Shown here piece by piece: positions 48,459-57,395 of a stretch of 64,000 bases of DNA (position 1 is its first letter; each line of letters begins with the position of its first letter). The notes under the pieces are model-generated. The model had not been told where the DNA came from. It saw only the letters and a program-made list of their open reading frames with translations, and did no database searches. The stretch covers positions 422,251-486,250 of the forward strand of contig NZ_JASJNC010000003.1 of the NCBI RefSeq assembly GCF_030065545.1. Reading direction: 5' to 3'. The position numbers and the translations under genes are program-made. The DNA comes from Marinicella marina. Its GTDB lineage: Bacteria; Pseudomonadota; Gammaproteobacteria; Xanthomonadales; Marinicellaceae.

Positions 48459-49357
48459 TTAACCGCTATTTCTATCAATTCTCGTCTTAACATGGGCCCA
48501 AAATTCATCGCTTCGATAAAATCAATCAACGCTGATTGGTCGCTTTTAGATTTGATTATAGCATCATTTTCTATCGGTGCATCCACCACAATTTTTGCCA
48601 ACTGTCTGGACAACAAAGCTTCCGCTTTTTGGTTTTTAATTTTTTGCTGGCATGATTTAGCACCCCTCAAACTCAAAAACTCAATCTCGTTACAGCGCGA
48701 CAACAAGGTATCTAAGTCATTGAAATGGTTTAATAAAACCTGAGCCGTTTTGACCCCAACTCCCTTCACACCAGGGATGTTGTCTACTTGATCGCCGGCC
48801 AAAGCAAGAAAATCACAGACTTGATCTGGCCTGACCCCAAATTTATCTGTCAATGCGTTGTAACCCAATGGTTTTGATTTGCCATAATCCCACCACCAAT
48901 CTGACGGTCTAACTAATTGGGCCAGGTCTTTATCAGCACTGACGATACAAATGTTATGGCCTTTTTCTGCATATGTATTGTGTAGCGTCCCGATGAGGTC
49001 ATCGGCTTCGTAACTGTCATCAGCAAACACCGCAATGCCCAATAATTTGGCCAGTTGTTGACAGTGCTTGAACTGTTTTTTTAAATCGGCAGGAGCCGGA
49101 TCGCGATTGGCTTTATAGGGTGGGTAAATCTCATTCCTGAACGAGGTGGTCAAAGCCTCATCAAAAGCCGTGGCGATATACTGCGGCTGGGTTTGTTTCA
49201 TGAACCGCACCAAAAATCGTGCAAAACCATAGACCGCATGGTTGCTGTCGCCTGCACTGTCAACCAAATCTGGTGACATGGAAAAATAACTGCGAAACAC
49301 AAAAACCGATGAATCAATCAGAAAGGCCGTCGGTTTTTGTGGTTTTGAATCAGTCAT
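48455..49357 (-). CDS. 5'-3' exonuclease / flap endonuclease family protein
   Basis: Taken from ATG 49357 (300 residues); an in-frame TTG at 49372 would overlap the upstream gene. It matches the PIN-like 5'-3' exonuclease fold of the DNA polymerase I N-domain and Xni. LIDSSVFVFRSYF at the start, YEADDLIGTLHNTYAEKGHNICIVSADKDLAQL near 115-150, and the helix-hairpin-helix GDQVDNIPGVKGVGVKTAQVLL near 190 carry the metal-binding acids and the DNA-binding motif. It cuts 5' flaps or degrades 5' ends. It is longer than E. coli Xni (251). Confidence 0.87.
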   Translation of the reverse strand: MTDSKPQKPTAFLIDSSVFVFRSYFSMSPDLVDSAGDSNHAVYGFARFLVRFMKQTQPQYIATAFDEALTTSFRNEIYPPYKANRDPAPADLKKQFKHCQQLAKLLGIAVFADDSYEADDLIGTLHNTYAEKGHNICIVSADKDLAQLVRPSDWWWDYGKSKPLGYNALTDKFGVRPDQVCDFLALAGDQVDNIPGVKGVGVKTAQVLLNHFNDLDTLLSRCNEIEFLSLRGAKSCQQKIKNQKAEALLSRQLAKIVVDAPIENDAIIKSKSDQSALIDFIEAMNFGPMLRRELIEIAVK

Positions 49358-49364
49358 TACATGC

Positions 49365-51074
49365 TCAGGCAATCAAGCCCATGGCTTCCAGTTTCAACAC
49401 AATTCTTTGGGTTGCCTGATCCGGTGAAAAATCTAATGTATCGATTTTCATTTCAGGATCCTGTGGTTCTTCATACGGATCACTGATACCGGTGAATTCT
49501 TTGATCACACCCTGGCGTGCCAATGCATACAGGCCTTTGCGGTCTCTTTTTTCACATTCCTCCAAAGGAGTCGCTACATGGATTTCAACAAAACCACCCA
49601 AGGGCTCAATCATGTCACGAACCTCTGAGCGCATTTTTTCATAGGGCGCGATTGGGGCACAGATGGCTACACCACCATTCTTGGTGATTTCACTGGCCAC
49701 AAAACCAATTCGCTGGACGTTGATGTTGCGGTGTTCTTTTGAAAAACCCAACTCACTAGAAAGGTGTTTGCGCACCACATCACCATCTAATAGAGTAACC
49801 GGTCGGTTGATCATTTCCATCAGCTTCACCCGCAGAGCATTGGCGATGGTCGATTTTCCCGAACCTGACAAGCCAGTAAAAAACACCGTGAACCCTTGTT
49901 TGTTGCGTGGTGGGTGAGATTTGCGTAACTCAGCAACCACATCTGGGTAAGAAAACCAGTCAGGTATGTCCAAGCCTTGTTGTAATCGGCGCCTGAGTTC
50001 TGTGCCTGAAATGTTGAGGATGTTTTCTTTTTCCTCAACTTCAGAAATGGGGATGTATTGGGCTTTGTCTTGAGAATAAACCATCATCTCGAACTCAACC
50101 ATTTTGATACCCAATTCGTCTTCGTGTTGCTTTAATAACTCTTGGGCTGCGTATGGGTCATAAAATGGCTGGCCATTTGAGTCATCACCGGGCCCAGCAT
50201 GATCACGGCCAACAATGATATGGGTACAACCATAGTTTTTACGGATGATGGCATGCCACAAAGCTTCTCTTGGACCACCCATGCGCATCGCCAACGGCAA
50301 CAATGACAGAGCAGTGGTGCGTTCAGGATACATGTCCATAATTTTTTCATAGCAACGCACGCGGGTAAAATGATCAATATCCCCCGGCTTGGTTAAACCA
50401 ACCACTGGGTGAATCAACAGGTTGGCCTCAACCCGTTGAGCGGCACGGAAAGTCAGTTCTTGGTGGGCGCGGTGCATCGGATTTCTGGTCTGGAATGCCA
50501 CCACCCGTGACCAACCCAGTTTTTTGAATTTGGTGCGAGTCTCATGCGGTGTATGGCGATGTTGGCGATAATCGTAATGAGTCGGTAGCTGTAAGCCCAG
50601 CAATTCACCACCTAAATAATATTCACCGGCGATGTTCATACAATAATTGACCGCTGGGTGTTTGATGTCGGTACTGCCAAAAACGGCTTGCGACTCAGCT
50701 GCTTTATCCGCTTTCCAAGCATCCTCAACTTTCAGCACTGCCAACACCACACCTTCCTCATCACGCAAGGTTAAATGACCACTGGCCTTGGCTGCTGACA
50801 TGGTTTCTTCATCGACATCTAATGTGATGGGCATGGGCCACAGCGTGCCATCGGCCAAGCGCATGTCATTTAATACCGCCTGATAGTCAGCCTGATTCAT
50901 GAACCCATTCAAAGGTGAAAATGACCCATTAAGTAATAACTCAATGTCACAAACTTGTCGGTCTGTGAGATCCCAACTTGGCATGTCATTGGCCAGTTGC
51001 TGTCGTTCAGCCTTCAGTTTCTCATCAGGAATGAGGTCGATTAATTCACCGCCATGGGCTTCAATTATTTTCAT
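49365..51074 (-). CDS. Fused ATP sulfurylase / APS kinase
   Basis: The 569-residue protein has two catalytic halves. ATP sulfurylase has QTRNPMHRAHQE with the HxxH at 201-204 and VGRDHAGPG near 288. APS kinase begins about 392, with the P-loop GLSGSGKST at 401-409 and FTGISDPYEEP near 540. It turns sulfate into APS and then PAPS for CysH. It replaces the separate CysD/CysN/CysC of E. coli. The start lies 14 bp inside the tyrR-like gene, and the exonuclease gene follows 7 bp after. Confidence 0.95.
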   Translation of the reverse strand: MKIIEAHGGELIDLIPDEKLKAERQQLANDMPSWDLTDRQVCDIELLLNGSFSPLNGFMNQADYQAVLNDMRLADGTLWPMPITLDVDEETMSAAKASGHLTLRDEEGVVLAVLKVEDAWKADKAAESQAVFGSTDIKHPAVNYCMNIAGEYYLGGELLGLQLPTHYDYRQHRHTPHETRTKFKKLGWSRVVAFQTRNPMHRAHQELTFRAAQRVEANLLIHPVVGLTKPGDIDHFTRVRCYEKIMDMYPERTTALSLLPLAMRMGGPREALWHAIIRKNYGCTHIIVGRDHAGPGDDSNGQPFYDPYAAQELLKQHEDELGIKMVEFEMMVYSQDKAQYIPISEVEEKENILNISGTELRRRLQQGLDIPDWFSYPDVVAELRKSHPPRNKQGFTVFFTGLSGSGKSTIANALRVKLMEMINRPVTLLDGDVVRKHLSSELGFSKEHRNINVQRIGFVASEITKNGGVAICAPIAPYEKMRSEVRDMIEPLGGFVEIHVATPLEECEKRDRKGLYALARQGVIKEFTGISDPYEEPQDPEMKIDTLDFSPDQATQRIVLKLEAMGLIA

Positions 51075-52554
51075 ACGTTTCTCGTTTGGATAGGTTTAAT
51101 TTGTATTTGTTTATTTTTTGGGCAATAGTGGTGTGCGACACCCCGAGTTGCCTGGCTAATTTTCTGGTTGAAGGGTACTTTTGATACCAATGCTGTAAAA
51201 AATGTTTTTCAAACTCACTGACAGCCTCATTCAAAGTCATGTCCTCTAAGTCAGCCTCTAAGCTTATGGCTCCTTCCAAATCCAAGTCGGCGGCATCAAT
51301 AACGCCGTCTTTGGCCAACATCATTGCTTTGTAAATGGCATGTCGCAATTGGCTGGCATTACCCGGCCAATAATAGCGTTTCATTTTAGTTGTGGCATCC
51401 AAAGAAAAGGACAAATCTTGGCCCAGTTGTTGATTGAACTGATGCAGAAAATGTTGCATCAATGGCTCAATGTCTTCGGTACGCTCACGCAATGGTGGTA
51501 CGTCTAAACGCAACACATCCAGCATCACCATCAATTCAGGCAGCATTTTTCCTGATTGTTGGTGAACACTGAGTTTCTGTGCCGAGGAAACCACCACCCT
51601 GACACCAGTGGCTTGGTTGTTCGATTTTAATGCCTTCAGCACTTTTTCTTGGGTGTGTTGCGGCATGAACTCAATGTGCGAAAAAAACAAGGTACCTGTG
51701 CGGTTCAATTCAAAGATGCCAGGGCGATTGCCTGAGCCAAACAGTTTCGCCTCCATTTCGTCACTTTTCATCGATTGGCAGTCAACCACAGTAAACAGCT
51801 CGTTGCTGCGGTTACTCAAAGAATGGCAGGCATGAGCCAACAAAGTTTTACCCGTTCCAGTCTCACCCACAATGTTCAACGGCGCATCAACAACAGCCAA
51901 AGTCTTGGCTTTTTGTAGTACTTGGGCAAAAGCCTCTGATTGATAAACCATGCGTTCCAAACCATCAATCTCCTCACCTTTCATGACATAACTACTGGCC
52001 AATATCTTATCTGGATTACGGAACAACAACAAAGCACCCAGAACTTTATCCTGGGTCCCTTTTATCGCCTGCACCTCTAGTAGCATGTTGCCGGCAATGG
52101 TATTGATGTTGACTGGAATGTGCGAGTTGGCCGCTGCATTGACTTTATCCTGCCAACCCTTGGCAACAAAAATCTGACTCATTTTTGAAGGTGTTTGGTT
52201 ATCCGCAGTGTGTGCTTTGAACCAAGATTTGGCTTTTTCGTTGGCGTAAGAAAGTTGCCCCTTGTTGTCGATGCCAACTACCGGATCAGGCATCGCCTGC
52301 ATCAAGGAGGCCAACATGCTTTGGGTTTGTACGCCGGGTAACACATCTATCTGATTGACCCATTTGATGCCGGGGATTTTCATCAACAAAGTAGCGAGCG
52401 TACCCTGAGTCGGTTTATCTAATTCTTGGGTCTGCAAATATATTTTGCCAGCCTCAACTTCAACCTTTATCAGATCGGCATGGTGTTCGCGCAACAAAGC
52501 CAAAACATCATCTGTGATACCCAGTTTATTCTCAGTGGTGATTGCTAACTTCAT
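51061..52554 (-). CDS. TyrR-like transcriptional regulator
   Basis: The 497-residue protein follows TyrR end to end: an ACT-like N-terminal domain (1-75), a PAS domain (about 78-180), an AAA+ domain (about 200-430) and an HTH. The HTH (460-486, e.g. YPSTRKLARQLGVSHTTI) is nearly the E. coli TyrR recognition segment. Walker A GETGTGKT (230-237) is kept, but the Walker B acids are replaced (TLFFSHIE, 288-295), and GAFTGA is absent, as in TyrR. It may repress or activate with sigma-70. It heads an operon with the ATP sulfurylase/APS kinase gene. A near-consensus TyrR box touches its own start. Confidence 0.9.
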   Translation of the reverse strand: MKLAITTENKLGITDDVLALLREHHADLIKVEVEAGKIYLQTQELDKPTQGTLATLLMKIPGIKWVNQIDVLPGVQTQSMLASLMQAMPDPVVGIDNKGQLSYANEKAKSWFKAHTADNQTPSKMSQIFVAKGWQDKVNAAANSHIPVNINTIAGNMLLEVQAIKGTQDKVLGALLLFRNPDKILASSYVMKGEEIDGLERMVYQSEAFAQVLQKAKTLAVVDAPLNIVGETGTGKTLLAHACHSLSNRSNELFTVVDCQSMKSDEMEAKLFGSGNRPGIFELNRTGTLFFSHIEFMPQHTQEKVLKALKSNNQATGVRVVVSSAQKLSVHQQSGKMLPELMVMLDVLRLDVPPLRERTEDIEPLMQHFLHQFNQQLGQDLSFSLDATTKMKRYYWPGNASQLRHAIYKAMMLAKDGVIDAADLDLEGAISLEADLEDMTLNEAVSEFEKHFLQHWYQKYPSTRKLARQLGVSHTTIAQKINKYKLNLSKRETYENN

Positions 52555-52555
52555 G

Positions 52556-52573
52556 TGTAAAGTATTCTGTACA
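52556..52573. promoter_or_regulatory. TyrR box 1 (11 of 12 consensus bases)
   Basis: Read on the minus strand this is TGTACAGAATACTTTACA, against TGTAAA-N6-TTTACA. It ends one base before the tyrR-like start codon and covers the ribosome-binding region, so bound protein would block its own expression. It fits autoregulation by the neighbouring TyrR-like protein. Confidence 0.6.
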
Positions 52574-52622
52574 ATGTATTATGTGTTTATTATCAGTTGC
52601 TTAAGGCTTGCCAAGCTTTGGT

Positions 52623-52640
52623 TGTAATGAAATTTTTACG
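52623..52640. promoter_or_regulatory. TyrR box 2 (10 of 12 consensus bases)
   Basis: TGTAATGAAATTTTTACG has ten of the twelve fixed TyrR-box positions. It lies 67 bp from box 1 and 72 bp before the methionine gamma-lyase start. It lies in the expected promoter zone of that gene (possible -10 TATTCT at 52641). It is a weaker site by sequence. Confidence 0.45.
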
Positions 52641-52711
52641 TATTCTAACTTGGTTGTAATTTCACCACAACTTAAAATGGCTGAAAGCTCAGAATTAATA
52701 GAACTAAGGAT

Positions 52712-53935
52712 ATGACAAAACATCACTCAAGCCATTTTGCCACCCAAGCCATACACGCTAACTACCACCCTGAAGCACACCAAGGCGCCTTAACACCACC
52801 GATTCAAATCAGCTCCACCTATGCTTTTGAAACAGTCGAACAAGGCGGCGCTGCCTTCCAAGGGGAGAACGAACGGTTCATATATGCCAGACTCGGCTCG
52901 CCTTCACAACAGCTGCTGGAACAGCGCTTTGCTCAGTTAGAACAGGCTGAAGCAGCACTGGCCACCGCCTCTGGTATGGGCGCAATCACCAGTGCCATGT
53001 GGTCATTCCTCAAACCTGGAGATGAGCTGATTGCTGATTTAAGCTTATATGGCTGCACTTTTTCTTTTCTTGAACATGGTTTGAAACAGTTTGGCATTGA
53101 AGTTAAGTACCTTAATTTATCCGCAGCAGAAAACTTAAGCCGTCACATCTCAGATAAAACCAAAATGGTCTATTCTGAAACCCCAAGTAATCCCAACATG
53201 CGCCTGATTGACATCGAGGCACTGGCAGCAATCACCAATAAACATGATTGCAGACTGATGATAGACAACACCTATTGCACACCCTATTTACAAAACCCAT
53301 TGAGTTTGGGCGCTGACTTGGTGGTTCATTCAGCCACCAAATACTTGGGCGGTCATGGTGATTTGATAGCCGGTTTCGTTGCTGGCAAACAACAGGACAT
53401 TGATGAGATTCGCATGGTGGGCTTAAAAGACATGACTGGTGCGGTGATTTCCGGTTTTGATGTGTCGTTGTTGTTGCGCGGCTTAAAAAGCTTACATGTG
53501 AGAATGGACCGGCATTGTGAAAACGCCCAAAAAGTGGCTGATTACCTGAGTAATTCGCCTTTTGTCAAACACACTTTCTACCCCGGGCTGGATCATTTCC
53601 CACAAAAACAGCTGGCCAAACAACAAATGCACCAAGCCGGCGGCATGATCGCTTTTGAACTGGATGCCACCCGCGAACAATCTGCAGCCTTTGTCAACGC
53701 CCTGCAAATGATCTTGTGTGCGGTCAGTTTGGGCGACGCTGAGACCTTGATTCAACACCCAGCTTCGATGACGCATTCCACATACACCGAAGAGGAACTG
53801 ATGGCACATTTAATCAGCCCTACATTGATACGCCTTTCGGTTGGTTTGGAACACATTGACGACATCATTGCTGATTTAGAACAAGCCTTTCAGTCAGTTT
53901 TTGCCGCCGATTCTGGATTGACCATTTCTGCCTGA
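52712..53935 (+). CDS. mdeA: Methionine gamma-lyase
   Basis: The 407-residue Cys/Met-metabolism PLP enzyme has the cofactor lysine Lys210 (SATKYLGGHGD), Tyr113 and the methionine gamma-lyase-specific Cys115 in YGCTFSFLEHG. It also has the GLKDMTGAVISGFDVSLLLRG segment as in the Pseudomonas enzyme, in which I recall Tyr114/Cys116/Lys211. It breaks methionine into methanethiol, 2-oxobutyrate and ammonia. Cystathionine gamma-lyase or homocysteine desulfhydrase remain possible, but the cysteine favours this call. It is divergent from the tyrR-like gene. Its 3' end overlaps the convergent MFS-PlsC gene by 46 bp. Confidence 0.88.
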   Translation: MTKHHSSHFATQAIHANYHPEAHQGALTPPIQISSTYAFETVEQGGAAFQGENERFIYARLGSPSQQLLEQRFAQLEQAEAALATASGMGAITSAMWSFLKPGDELIADLSLYGCTFSFLEHGLKQFGIEVKYLNLSAAENLSRHISDKTKMVYSETPSNPNMRLIDIEALAAITNKHDCRLMIDNTYCTPYLQNPLSLGADLVVHSATKYLGGHGDLIAGFVAGKQQDIDEIRMVGLKDMTGAVISGFDVSLLLRGLKSLHVRMDRHCENAQKVADYLSNSPFVKHTFYPGLDHFPQKQLAKQQMHQAGGMIAFELDATREQSAAFVNALQMILCAVSLGDAETLIQHPASMTHSTYTEEELMAHLISPTLIRLSVGLEHIDDIIADLEQAFQSVFAADSGLTISA

Positions 53936-55800
53936 ACTTTCAGTGCTTTGACTTCTGCCTCTAGTTTTTCAGCAGTCACTTGCTCGGGTGGGATGGCCTC
54001 ACCGACGACTAAATCAACTTTGGCCATGAACTTTCTGGGCAGTCGCTTAATCACTTGTTTCGAAAAACGAGAAAACATGCTGCCCCACAAATTATTCAAC
54101 GCCATGGGTATCACTGGCACTGGCGTTTCCTTGATGATGCGTTCAATGCCTTTCTTGAATTGACCAATCTGGCCGTCAGGCGTTAACCGGCCCTCCGGGA
54201 AAATACACACCACATCACCGTCCTCCAGCGCTGCTTTGACCGATTCAAAAGCTGCCTCCATCATTTCAGGATCCACTTTGGCACTGGCAATGGGGATGGT
54301 TTTGGCCGATTTGAATAAAAATTTCATGCCAAACTTGTTATAAATTTTGTGGTGCATGACAAACTTGGTTGGTCTTCTGACGCGACCCATGATGATGGCC
54401 GGATCAACGAATGCAATGTGGTTACAAACCAACACCACAGGGCCTTCGGCAGGGATGTTATCCAGCCCCTTGTATTTGACTCGATAAACCAGCGACACCA
54501 ACAACCAAGCAATCAAACGCAAGATAAACTCGGGCACAATGGTAAAAATGTAAAGACACACAACGATGTGCAAACCGACTGTAATTAAGAACAACTCGGG
54601 AATGCTCAACCCCATCACGCCCAGCACCAGCATGCCCAGCAAGGCCGCAACCACCATGAACATGGCATTGATGATGTTGTTGCCGGCTATGACCCTAGAG
54701 ACTTTGTTGGCATCTGAGCGTTCCTGTACCAGTGAATACAGCGGCACAATATACAAACCACCGAAAATACCAATCATGGCCAAATCAAAGCAGACCCGGT
54801 AGGCGCCTGGTGTAGCCATCACCGCAGCTATGCCCAGATCACTCAAGTCCGACACCGGCCATTGGTGACTGACCCAATACAAATCAAAGCCGAACCAAGC
54901 CAGGCCCAAAGCACCAACTGGCACCAAGCCGATTTCCACCCTGCGCCCTGAAAGCTTCTCACACAACAAAGACCCAACCCCAATACCGATGGAAAACATG
55001 GTCAACAACAGCGTCACCACATGTTCATTGCCATTGAGAACGGTGCGAGAAAAATTCGGCATTTGGGCCAAAAACACCGAACCAAAAAACCAAAACCAAG
55101 ATATACCCAAGATAGATAAGAAAACCACCCGCTTTTCAGGAATAATCCTCAAGTTTTTCGCCGATGCTCGCCACAGATTCCAGTCCAGCTTAATCCCAGG
55201 CTCAGCTGCTTCACACAATGGGATGTTGCGCGCAGACAAATATCCCAAGGTAGCAAAGGTAACCACCGCAACAGACACCGGGATAAAAGAATCCAGCGCA
55301 ATGAGCACACCGCCCAAAATGGTGCCCAGTAAAATTGATATGAAAGTGCTGGCCTCAACCAAGCCGTTACCACCCATCAATTCATGGTTGTTGAGTTTTT
55401 CAGGCAGGTACCCATACTTCACAGGCCCAAATAAAGAGGACTGTGCGCCCATCAAGAACAACACAAAAATCAGCAGTGGTATGCTGTTGAGGTAAAACCC
55501 CAAAGATGCCAAAGTCATGATACACATCTCACCGATTTTGACCCGTCGAATCAACATTGATTTTTCATATTTATCAGCCACTTGGCCGGCAAATGCAGAA
55601 AACAAAAAGAACGGCAAGATAAACAAACCAAAAGCCAAATTGGTCAAGATATCAACCTGTTCCTCAGCCACCCGGAAAGCAATCATGATGACCAAAGCAT
55701 TTTTGAATACGTTGTCGTTGAAAGCACCAAAGAACTGGGTCAAAAAGAAAGGGAGGAAGCGGCGCTCACCAAGTAATTTAAATTGTGACTTTTCTGCCAT
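53890..55800 (-). CDS. MFS transporter-PlsC acyltransferase fusion (LplT-Aas-like without the ligase)
   Basis: The 636-residue protein has an LplT-like major facilitator domain of about 12 helices (residues 1-415, FGAFNDNVFKNALV near 25). A cytoplasmic acyltransferase domain follows, with NHIAFVDP near 462 (catalytic His/Asp) and FPEGRLTPDG near 533. In E. coli LplT brings lysophospholipids inward and Aas re-acylates them; Aas also carries an acyl-ACP synthetase domain, which is missing here. It would need acyl-ACP or acyl-CoA from elsewhere. The 3' end overlaps mdeA by 46 bp. It is monocistronic. Confidence 0.9.
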   Translation of the reverse strand: MAEKSQFKLLGERRFLPFFLTQFFGAFNDNVFKNALVIMIAFRVAEEQVDILTNLAFGLFILPFFLFSAFAGQVADKYEKSMLIRRVKIGEMCIMTLASLGFYLNSIPLLIFVLFLMGAQSSLFGPVKYGYLPEKLNNHELMGGNGLVEASTFISILLGTILGGVLIALDSFIPVSVAVVTFATLGYLSARNIPLCEAAEPGIKLDWNLWRASAKNLRIIPEKRVVFLSILGISWFWFFGSVFLAQMPNFSRTVLNGNEHVVTLLLTMFSIGIGVGSLLCEKLSGRRVEIGLVPVGALGLAWFGFDLYWVSHQWPVSDLSDLGIAAVMATPGAYRVCFDLAMIGIFGGLYIVPLYSLVQERSDANKVSRVIAGNNIINAMFMVVAALLGMLVLGVMGLSIPELFLITVGLHIVVCLYIFTIVPEFILRLIAWLLVSLVYRVKYKGLDNIPAEGPVVLVCNHIAFVDPAIIMGRVRRPTKFVMHHKIYNKFGMKFLFKSAKTIPIASAKVDPEMMEAAFESVKAALEDGDVVCIFPEGRLTPDGQIGQFKKGIERIIKETPVPVIPMALNNLWGSMFSRFSKQVIKRLPRKFMAKVDLVVGEAIPPEQVTAEKLEAEVKALKVQAEMVNPESAAKTD

Positions 55801-55853
55801 GAGATTTATGTTTCATTGAATAGGACACAGTTTATCATCAGTACTTTGAGTTT

Positions 55854-55910
55854 CCAGTGACAAAACCACTGGTATCACATCCCACCACTTCGGTGGCATT
55901 TAACGCCACC
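55854..55910. other. Two adjacent hairpins between MFS-PlsC and patatin lipoprotein genes
   Basis: CCAGTG/CACTGG (55854-55872) and GGTGGC/GCCACC (55892-55910, loop ATTTAAC) are consecutive stems. They lie downstream of the minus-strand patatin gene and just upstream of the MFS-PlsC start. Neither has a U-tract, so a factor-dependent end or mRNA-protecting structure is more likely than an intrinsic terminator. Confidence 0.4.
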
Positions 55911-55938
55911 ACCCAGCTGACCTGCATACAGGATGACA

Positions 55939-57303
55939 TCAGTTTTGGATGTCTTTGATAAAAGCTTGTATCACCTTTGAGTTCAACACCAGCTGCTCAC
56001 CAGCCTGGATCAATTGATTGACCTCCTCAGTAGGTAATTGTAATGCGGTTTCAATGGCTGCCAGCTGTGAAGCTTCGGGTTCGCCGACATGGCCAAAATT
56101 AAGTTCAGTGGTATAAAAGGCGAAATCATCACAATCCGCAGAAAAAAATTCAGCACAGCGCCCTTCTTTGACCTGTTCAGTCCACTTCGGCACGCTCAGT
56201 TCCAATAAATCCAGGGTGTCTGAATTATAGTTCTGTGATTGAATGGTGGTCGCCGCATTTAAGGTCTGCGACAAACTGGGGGTTTTGGCTGATAATGATA
56301 ACTCTGGGTTCAATGTCGCTGCCGCATTGACCACCACGAATAACACCCGCTTGGTGCTGGTCAGTCTGTATGCTTTCAAAGTCTGCCAAAAATTATCATC
56401 TTGGCGGTAGATTTGATTGAGCAAGGCACGTACCCCGAGATTATCTGCCACACCACCATCGACTAAATGCAGGTAGGGATGCTTTTCTTTGTTGCGAAAA
56501 TTCCTGATTCTCAGCGCTTGGTGCTTGTACCTGATGTCATCATCGACCTGACTTTTTTGGTATTCAAAGGGATCGCAGCCACCATGGTTTTTTAATAACA
56601 CAGGAGAGAACAAAACCGGCACTGCCGATGAGGCGGTCACTGCTTTTCCGACAGGAAAGGCAGCCAGGTCTGAACACAACCAGCGAAAATGATCATCAGA
56701 AAACGTAAAACCTGTACCAGTGGCTACATCGGTGGCATTGATCATGATCAAGGGTGAATCATTGCGCATATCGGCGAAGGTTTTGTCTTTGAAAATATAT
56801 TTTTGATAGTAATGGGTGGTTAAATCACTGCGTGAAAAGCCACTGGACATGAAGCGAAACCAGTTGATTGGGTTAATCAACAGCTGTCTGGATAAACGGC
56901 TCTGCAAAGTGGTTTTGAGGAAGTCTGTTTCAAAATCAGTGAATAATTTTTCGCCAAACAGACCGTAATAGGCCGAGGTGAAACTACCACCGGAAACCGA
57001 AGAAATCACATCAACCAAAGACAACATATCAACCTGATTGGTGTCATTCAATTTGATAGACGTTTCTTTCAAACCTCTCATCACACCATATGAAAAAGCT
57101 GCGGCACGGGTACCACCACCGGAGAAGGTTAAAATGATGGTCACATCGTCATTATGGCCATACTGTTCAAAACGCTCGGGCACAGTCAAGCGCTTGGATT
57201 CATCGCTTAAAGATTGGTTGATTATTTGTTTGTTGTTGGCACAGCCAGAGATCAATAACACAGCGAATAAAATCTGTAGCAAAAATTTTGACTTTTGTTT
57301 CAT
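55939..57303 (-). CDS. Patatin-like lipoprotein
   Basis: The 454-residue protein has a lipoprotein signal ending LISGC with lipidated Cys21. A patatin domain follows: SGGGTRAAAFSYGV at 61-74, the nucleophile in SSVSGGSFT (Ser104), and the dyad Asp in LVDGGVADNLGV near 283. The residue after the lipid Cys is Ala, compatible with sorting to the outer membrane. It would hydrolyse acyl esters in the periplasm or at the outer membrane. It is the third patatin-type gene in the window and unlike the other two. It is monocistronic and divergent from the symporter. Confidence 0.88.
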   Translation of the reverse strand: MKQKSKFLLQILFAVLLISGCANNKQIINQSLSDESKRLTVPERFEQYGHNDDVTIILTFSGGGTRAAAFSYGVMRGLKETSIKLNDTNQVDMLSLVDVISSVSGGSFTSAYYGLFGEKLFTDFETDFLKTTLQSRLSRQLLINPINWFRFMSSGFSRSDLTTHYYQKYIFKDKTFADMRNDSPLIMINATDVATGTGFTFSDDHFRWLCSDLAAFPVGKAVTASSAVPVLFSPVLLKNHGGCDPFEYQKSQVDDDIRYKHQALRIRNFRNKEKHPYLHLVDGGVADNLGVRALLNQIYRQDDNFWQTLKAYRLTSTKRVLFVVVNAAATLNPELSLSAKTPSLSQTLNAATTIQSQNYNSDTLDLLELSVPKWTEQVKEGRCAEFFSADCDDFAFYTTELNFGHVGEPEASQLAAIETALQLPTEEVNQLIQAGEQLVLNSKVIQAFIKDIQN

Positions 57304-57395
57304 AAGCTGTTGAAATTAAATGGCTTTAAAGTATAAATACTACCACACGGGCGGCCTGTTTTCTATCCATTCATTTTTCATAGTACAATCAAAAC

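Noticed and set aside
54989..55495. 168-codon antisense frame within the MFS-PlsC gene
   Set aside because: Shadow of the hydrophobic coding strand; low-complexity translation with no family features.
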